NCBI GenBank assembly: GCA_038210275.1
Contig: JBBQWV010000003.1
Location: forward strand, 124,001 to 188,000
Direction of reading: 5' to 3'
Origin: PALSA-1296 sp038210275
GTDB lineage: Bacteria; Bacteroidota; Ignavibacteria; Palsa-1295
Length of the DNA stretch: 64,000 nt
The position numbers were made by a program, and so were the translations under genes. Below the pieces are notes generated by a model. That model ran no database searches. It saw nothing but the letters and a program-made list of their open reading frames with translations, and was not told where the DNA came from. Positions 59,880 through 64,000 of this stretch are shown here, in pieces; the stretch's first letter is position 1, and the number at the start of each line of letters is the position of its first letter.

Positions 59880-61886
59880 TTAAAGAAAATGAAAATCGAG
59901 TGATGCGCGAATACTGCGTCCAGGCAATGGAAAGTTTGGTATTTCCTGATACTGAGCATTCGTTAAATTCAGAATGCTCAACATTACTGAAGCATTCAGC
60001 GCGTTCGAAAAGATAAATGGAATTGATGAAAATATCAGATCGTACTTGATCATCGGCTGCAACCTTGTGCTTTCATTATTATAAAAGTCAGTATAACGAT
60101 GCCCTCGATAAAGAGCTGTAAATGAAAGTGAGCCAATCTTTATATTTGTAAACTGTAAAAATAAACTCGAGCGCATTGGCGTTGAGTATGGAAGCTCTTT
60201 CCCATAGTATGAAGAGCTATCCGTAAGATTTCTGGTTTTTTCGAGGCTGAGGTTTTCTCGTAAGGTTAAATTATATAACTCACCGATTGGACATTGCACC
60301 TGTCCGACGAATTCAAATCCCTGCGAGCGTGCTGATTGAAGATTTGAGGGTGACCAAATACCATTTAAGCCGGGTTGCCAAATGATCTGATTACTCAGTT
60401 GAGTTTGAAATACTGTTGTTTGAATTTCAAAGAGAAAAATCTTTTCAATACTAAACGGCAACTGGACTGAGAATTCAATATTATCTCCGTTCTCTGGATT
60501 CAAGTTTGCATTTCCTCCTTGCTTCCAATATAATTCGTTGAGCGTCGGTGCGTGATAAAGTCTCCCATAAGCTCCCTGAAGTTGAAGATGTGTCGTTGGT
60601 TCTGAATAATGGATAGAAATTCCGGGAAGAACTTGCGGCTTATCATTGTACGAAAGCAATTCTGTCCTTAATGAAATGGTGGCATCAAAGTAGTCGCTAA
60701 GTTTTATTTTCTGAGCCAGATACGCAGCGTAATGCTCCCTTGTGATTGCCGTATCATGAAGACCTATACTATTTTCGTTGCTGAAAAGTATATTCTTTGT
60801 ATAATCAACACCGCTATAAAGATCAGCCCACTCGGCAAGATTTGTCTTTGATTTTAGCACGAACGAATAGATCCGATTGAGATAATGATCTGAAATATTT
60901 AATGATGGATCTATATATGTTTCGTATTGAGACTGATAAGCAAGACTTACAGAATAATTAAAATTTGCAAGAGGCTGATGCGAAAGTGAAATACTCGAAA
61001 GAAAATTTTCATCATAAAATCTCGCTAAAAAATTACTTGCCCCTGCATAATTAATAACGTCTTGTTCCGGTGAACCACGCTCGGCACGGGTAAAGAAAGA
61101 AAGCGCTTTGATATGAGCTGATTCATCTATTCTACAATTGGCAGCAAGATCGGCATTGAATAAATGCGCATCATTATTTGAGCGTTTAATAATAGTGGTA
61201 GTATGTTCATCTATTTGTTGAATGAATGGGAAAGCCCCATTTGAGTATGCTGTACTTGCTCCGCCGGTAATACTGACTTCATCACCCAATTTACCGACTC
61301 CGCCAACTGAAAGTTGCTGCTCATCAAAAGACGAAATATTATTATAGCTGAGTGTAGAAGTGCCAAGATTCAATCCTGAAGTTTCTTCTGATGGATTAGT
61401 GCTGAGCAGAATGCCGGCGCTTCCGATATCGCCAGCGATAAGCTGTGCATTTGCTGCGCTGATAATTCCAACTGAGTGAACAGATTTCAGATTGATCAGA
61501 CCAAAATCAGTAAGCCCAAGCTGCGAATTGGTGATCTTTATTCCTTCCCAATACAAACTTGTGTATTCTACAGGTAATCCTCTGAACGAGGCAAGAGATA
61601 TGCCGCCAAGTGAACCATAATTTCTTATATCGAGCGAAGGATGCAGCGTTTGCAATCCGTCCGAGAGACGTGTTGCACCTGTTTGTAAACTTAATTCTTT
61701 AGAACTTACCGTATGAATATCGGTTGGATGGAGGAGAATATTAAGAGTCTCAGCATCGGCAGTAACGGTGATCGGAGGAGCTGAAGTATGCCGAAGCGAA
61801 TCCTTTTCATTTTTAGTTTGCGCGGATACTCTGCCAAAGACAGTGCAGAGAAACGCGCAAATAAATATAATGAATTTTAAAAACAC
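59880..61886 (-). CDS. btuB: TonB-dependent cobalamin receptor (BtuB-like)
   Basis: Outer-membrane gated channel that imports B12 using TonB/ExbBD energy. The start is taken as GTG at 61886, giving the signal peptide MFLKFIIFICAFLCTVFGRVSAQ. A TTG at 61916 would place the coding region inside a terminator hairpin. With the GTG start the protein has 668 residues. The plug domain is at about 35-160 (ITVTADAETLNILL; GISLASFRGLPVEYTSLYWEGIKI; GDIGSAGILLST), and a 22-strand barrel ends in the aromatic RASLDFHFL. The cobalamin riboswitch upstream and the BtuG-like gene downstream set the substrate. There is no carboxypeptidase-like N-terminal domain. Confidence 0.9.
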   Translation of the reverse strand: MFLKFIIFICAFLCTVFGRVSAQTKNEKDSLRHTSAPPITVTADAETLNILLHPTDIHTVSSKELSLQTGATRLSDGLQTLHPSLDIRNYGSLGGISLASFRGLPVEYTSLYWEGIKITNSQLGLTDFGLINLKSVHSVGIISAANAQLIAGDIGSAGILLSTNPSEETSGLNLGTSTLSYNNISSFDEQQLSVGGVGKLGDEVSITGGASTAYSNGAFPFIQQIDEHTTTIIKRSNNDAHLFNADLAANCRIDESAHIKALSFFTRAERGSPEQDVINYAGASNFLARFYDENFLSSISLSHQPLANFNYSVSLAYQSQYETYIDPSLNISDHYLNRIYSFVLKSKTNLAEWADLYSGVDYTKNILFSNENSIGLHDTAITREHYAAYLAQKIKLSDYFDATISLRTELLSYNDKPQVLPGISIHYSEPTTHLQLQGAYGRLYHAPTLNELYWKQGGNANLNPENGDNIEFSVQLPFSIEKIFLFEIQTTVFQTQLSNQIIWQPGLNGIWSPSNLQSARSQGFEFVGQVQCPIGELYNLTLRENLSLEKTRNLTDSSSYYGKELPYSTPMRSSLFLQFTNIKIGSLSFTALYRGHRYTDFYNNESTRLQPMIKYDLIFSSIPFIFSNALNASVMLSILNLTNAQYQEIPNFPLPGRSIRASLDFHFL

Positions 61887-61922
61887 AAAAGCTCCAAAGT
61901 CTTTTAAAAAAGACAAAGGAGC
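61879..61922 (-). terminator. Terminator hairpin of the cobalamin riboswitch
   Basis: On the minus strand GCTCC-TTT-GTCTTTT-TT-AAAAGAC-TTT-GGAGC folds symmetrically, with one T/T internal loop, and is followed by TTTTGTGTTTT. It ends 5 nt before the btuB start codon, so it can act as the OFF-state transcription terminator and may also hide the ribosome site. Confidence 0.7.
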
Positions 61923-62004
61923 AAAAAAAATGAAGATACAGCCAAAGCCGCATACTGCATTTTTCTCCCTTGCCTCTTTTCCGCGAAGGCATGATGGAAA
62001 TATC

Positions 62005-62158
62005 GGATTTGGCAGGTCTCCTGGCTTCTCTTTCCTTCCCGGACTTTCATCCAGTGGATTTTTCTTAACGAGTTACAGTTGCGGGTCAGCTTCCGATTTT
62101 AACGGAATTCCCTTTTCATCCGCCGTTATAGCGGACACCATTTCCGAATGTTAATGAA
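62005..62158 (-). promoter_or_regulatory. Cobalamin (AdoCbl-type) riboswitch aptamer
   Basis: On the minus strand the conserved blocks occur in order: GGTGTCCGC near 62140, GATGAAAAGGGAAT, GGAAGCTGACCCGCAACTGTAA, GTCCGGGAAGG, and the B12 box AAGCCAGGAGACCTGCC (62011-62027). These are the hallmarks of the coenzyme-B12 riboswitch family. B12 binding would repress the btuB-btuG-like-DUF6580 operon through the downstream hairpin. A plus-strand open frame over it is an artefact. Confidence 0.95.
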
Positions 62159-62168
62159 CGATTGAATA

Positions 62169-62176
62169 CAAATATA
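62169..62176 (-). promoter_or_regulatory. -7 promoter element of the B12 operon
   Basis: CAAATATA on the plus strand reads TATATTTG on the minus strand, a perfect TAnnTTTG, placing the transcript start at about 62162, just before the aptamer. Confidence 0.65.
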
Positions 62177-62244
62177 AGCAAGATTTCTTGGGACGGACTC
62201 ATTTCCGTTGTAATTTTGCTGTTTCTGATTCAGTTAGAATACTC

Positions 62245-63201
62245 ATGCTTGCTTTTATAATCCGCAAATTCATCTACTCGATCCTCATCATCTTCGGAGT
62301 GATGTCGATTATTTTCTTTGTGATGAACCTGCTTCCGGATCCCGCTCGAATGATGCAGGGGCAGCGCGCCGATCTTTCAACTCAAGCTGCGATTCAGCAT
62401 GAGTTGGGGCTTGATTTGCCTGTGTGGGAAAGGTATTTCGTGTTTATGAAGAAGTCTGCTACCGGTGATCTGGGAAGATCGTTCAGTTCGAATCGTCCTG
62501 TCTTGGAGAGCATCTTAGAACGCTTGCCCGCAACAGCAATCTTGACTTTGAGTGCGATGTTCATTGCTACGATCTTGGGTATTGCTATCGGTATTCTTTC
62601 TGCCCTAAAATCTTATTCAATTTGGGATAACCTTTCAATGGTTTTTGCACTGATCGGAATATCGGTGCCGTCGTTTGTTTCAGGTTTGCTTCTTATTATT
62701 GCGCTTGGTTCTTGGCTTCAGATTTTTCCGATCTCAGGTTATGTAATTCAGGATAGCTCCGCATGGTATGAATTTTGGAATTTCCGTTGGGAATATCTGA
62801 TGCTTCCGATGATCACTCTTGCCTTGCGTCCGATCTCGATCATTGCAAGAGTTACTCGTTCGAGTATGCTTGATGTGCTTTCAAGCGATTACGTTCGTAC
62901 AGCGAAGGCGAAAGGACTGCCCCAAACAACGGTGATTTTGCGTCATGCACTGCGCAATGCACTTAATCCTGTCGTGACTACGATCAGCTCATGGCTTGCA
63001 GCGCTCTTGACCGGCACATTTTTCATTGAATATATTTTTAACTGGCCCGGAGTTGGTTCGCTTGCATTTGATGCAATTCCACGCTCAGATTTCCCGACCA
63101 TTCAGGGGACGGTGTTTTTTGCGGCAGTAGTGTTTGTCGTTATAAATTTTCTTGTTGATCTGCTTTACGCAAAGCTCGATCCCAAAGTCAAACTTCAATA
63201 A
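62245..63201 (+). CDS. Peptide/nickel-type ABC transporter permease (DppB/OppB family)
   Basis: First membrane subunit of an oligopeptide-type importer, 318 residues from the ATG at 62245. An upstream in-frame start would add 19 residues unlike the family. It has six transmembrane segments: the first is the opening FIIRKFIYSILIIFGVMSIIFFVMNLLP, then QxxLGLDLPVWERYFVFMK, GDLGRSFSSNRPVLESILERLPATAIL, and the ATPase-coupling loop DYVRTAKAKGLPQTTVILRHALRNALNPVVT. It ends with FPTIQGTVFF...LLYAKLDPKV. The partner permease begins 8 nt later. The substrate is unknown; the binding protein and ATPases are outside the window. Confidence 0.92.
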   Translation: MLAFIIRKFIYSILIIFGVMSIIFFVMNLLPDPARMMQGQRADLSTQAAIQHELGLDLPVWERYFVFMKKSATGDLGRSFSSNRPVLESILERLPATAILTLSAMFIATILGIAIGILSALKSYSIWDNLSMVFALIGISVPSFVSGLLLIIALGSWLQIFPISGYVIQDSSAWYEFWNFRWEYLMLPMITLALRPISIIARVTRSSMLDVLSSDYVRTAKAKGLPQTTVILRHALRNALNPVVTTISSWLAALLTGTFFIEYIFNWPGVGSLAFDAIPRSDFPTIQGTVFFAAVVFVVINFLVDLLYAKLDPKVKLQ

Positions 63202-63209
63202 TTTTTCTC

Positions 63210-64000
63210 ATGGCAGCTACGATCATCCCCACAATGGAACAAATGCTGAAAGAGCGTCCCCGCTCTTTATGGTATTATTCCTGGAAACGACTCAAACGTA
63301 ACAAGCTTGCAATGGCAGGTCTTGTCGTGACCTTCCTTATTATTTTAGTAGCTGCGTTTGCAAGTTTTCTTGCTCCGTTCGATCCGAATTTGCAGGTGCT
63401 CGAGTATGCAACGAAGCCAAGCGGTTTCAAAGGCAATGTGATTCTCAAAACAAATGAGCTTGCCGGGAAAGAAGCAATTCCCATTCCCATCCAAAGTTTT
63501 ACGGTGCAGGGTGATCAGATCGTTATGGTCACCGACGAAGGCAGCAATAGAAAACTTGCACTTTCCAAATTAGCGGGTTCTGAAGAATCTGATTGGCATA
63601 AAGAATCATATTATTATCTTGGTACAGATAGATATGGGCGCGATGTGTTTTCCCGTTTGATGTATGGCGCACGAGTATCTCTTACTGTTGCATTCTTCTC
63701 AGAACTTTTGAGTATAGTTATCGGCGTTCTTCTCGGCGCTATTGCGGGATTTTATCGTGGCTGGATAGATGACGTTGTCATGTGGTTTACGAATGTTGTT
63801 TGGTCTATACCTCCGATTCTTCTTGTTATTTCAATTTCTATTGCCTTAGGGCTTGGCTTTGTTCAGACCGTTATTGCTATCGGAATAACGGGCTGGGTGG
63901 ATATGGCGCGTATAGTACGCGGACAGTTTTTCTCACTTCGCGAGACGGAGTATGTTGAGGCAACGCGAGCGCTCGGACTCGGGAATATGCGCGCGATCTT
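63210..64000 (+). CDS. Peptide/nickel-type ABC transporter permease (DppC/OppC family), truncated by window end
   Basis: Second permease of the same importer; 263 codons are visible. An OppC-type N-terminus (SWKRLKRNKLAMAGLVVTFLIILVAAF) is followed by an unusually long external loop (about residues 57-135) rich in charged and polar residues. The typical YLGTDRYGRDVFSRLMYGARVSL and the start of the coupling loop (QFFSLRETEYVEATRALGLGNMRAI) come after it. The long loop is larger than in E. coli DppC and may contact the binding protein. The reading frame runs off the window, so the true C-terminus is not seen. Confidence 0.9.
   Translation, partial: MAATIIPTMEQMLKERPRSLWYYSWKRLKRNKLAMAGLVVTFLIILVAAFASFLAPFDPNLQVLEYATKPSGFKGNVILKTNELAGKEAIPIPIQSFTVQGDQIVMVTDEGSNRKLALSKLAGSEESDWHKESYYYLGTDRYGRDVFSRLMYGARVSLTVAFFSELLSIVIGVLLGAIAGFYRGWIDDVVMWFTNVVWSIPPILLVISISIALGLGFVQTVIAIGITGWVDMARIVRGQFFSLRETEYVEATRALGLGNMRAI

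Noticed and set aside
61768..62154. Plus-strand open frame of 128 codons
   Set aside because: It is antisense to the btuB start and the cobalamin riboswitch; its composition reflects the RNA element, not a protein family.

Overview
The window looks like chromosomal DNA from an uncultured or little-studied member of the Bacteroidota/Chlorobiota/Kapabacteria/Ignavibacteria group. The evidence is: three secreted proteins with Por (type IX secretion, T9SS) C-terminal sorting domains; a PorW/SprE-like T9SS lipoprotein; promoters with the Bacteroidetes-type -7 element TAnnTTTG and weak Shine-Dalgarno sites; a BtuB/BtuG-type vitamin B12 surface system; many short lipoproteins; and NAD-linked PyrDK. 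TAG, TAA and TGA all serve as ordinary stops, so the code is standard. No insertion sequence, phage, CRISPR array or rRNA was seen.

Layout. 1-12.2 kb: the start of pyrC and pyrB (minus), uvrA (TTG start, lysine-rich extension), a frataxin homologue, a T9SS-exported GH30-like glycosidase, a minus-strand pair rocA + E1-beta dehydrogenase subunit, and a minus-strand pair GH3 hexosaminidase + lipoprotein. 12.2-24.5 kb: a hemerythrin-like protein coupled to a large AddA/RecB-type helicase-nuclease, sdhA coupled to an outer-membrane barrel, a CDF metal exporter, tRNA-Leu(CAG), a membrane protein, a fatty-acid desaturase and speA, whose 3' end overlaps smc. 24.5-33.7 kb: smc, a degenerate HisA-like TIM barrel, a large T9SS beta-propeller protein and an RmlD-like reductase. 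33.7-38.5 kb is the accessory-looking part. It holds a 0.9-kb gene-free stretch with repeats, a DUF6438 protein, two consecutive genes each broken by one small mutation, and a serine hydrolase lying between two copies of the fusA 3' end. 38.5-43.5 kb: fusA, a YetF/DUF421 protein and an ABC-F ATPase, with interspersed inverted repeats. 43.7-50.5 kb: a minus-strand run with TPR/PorW-like lipoprotein, pyrK, pyrD, a lytic transglycosylase and a C-terminal processing protease. 50.5-54.3 kb: a barrel protein and a c-type cytochrome behind a promoter with a 19-nt palindrome, a structured gene-free region, and a second T9SS propeller protein. 54.3-64 kb: lon, carA, a B12-uptake operon behind a cobalamin riboswitch, and the first two permease genes of a divergent Opp/Dpp-type ABC transporter that runs off the end.

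Functional themes. Pyrimidine synthesis genes occur at three separated places (pyrB-pyrC, pyrKD, carA). Cell-surface export by T9SS is represented by cargo and one probable machinery part. The clearest regulated system is the B12 operon: promoter, AdoCbl-type aptamer, terminator hairpin, a TonB-dependent receptor, a BtuG-like surface propeller and an S-component-like inner-membrane protein. This is a plausible complete scavenging route lacking any BtuCDF gene in view, and is the best candidate here for an incompletely described system. All identifications come from reading the translated sequence; no database search was run.
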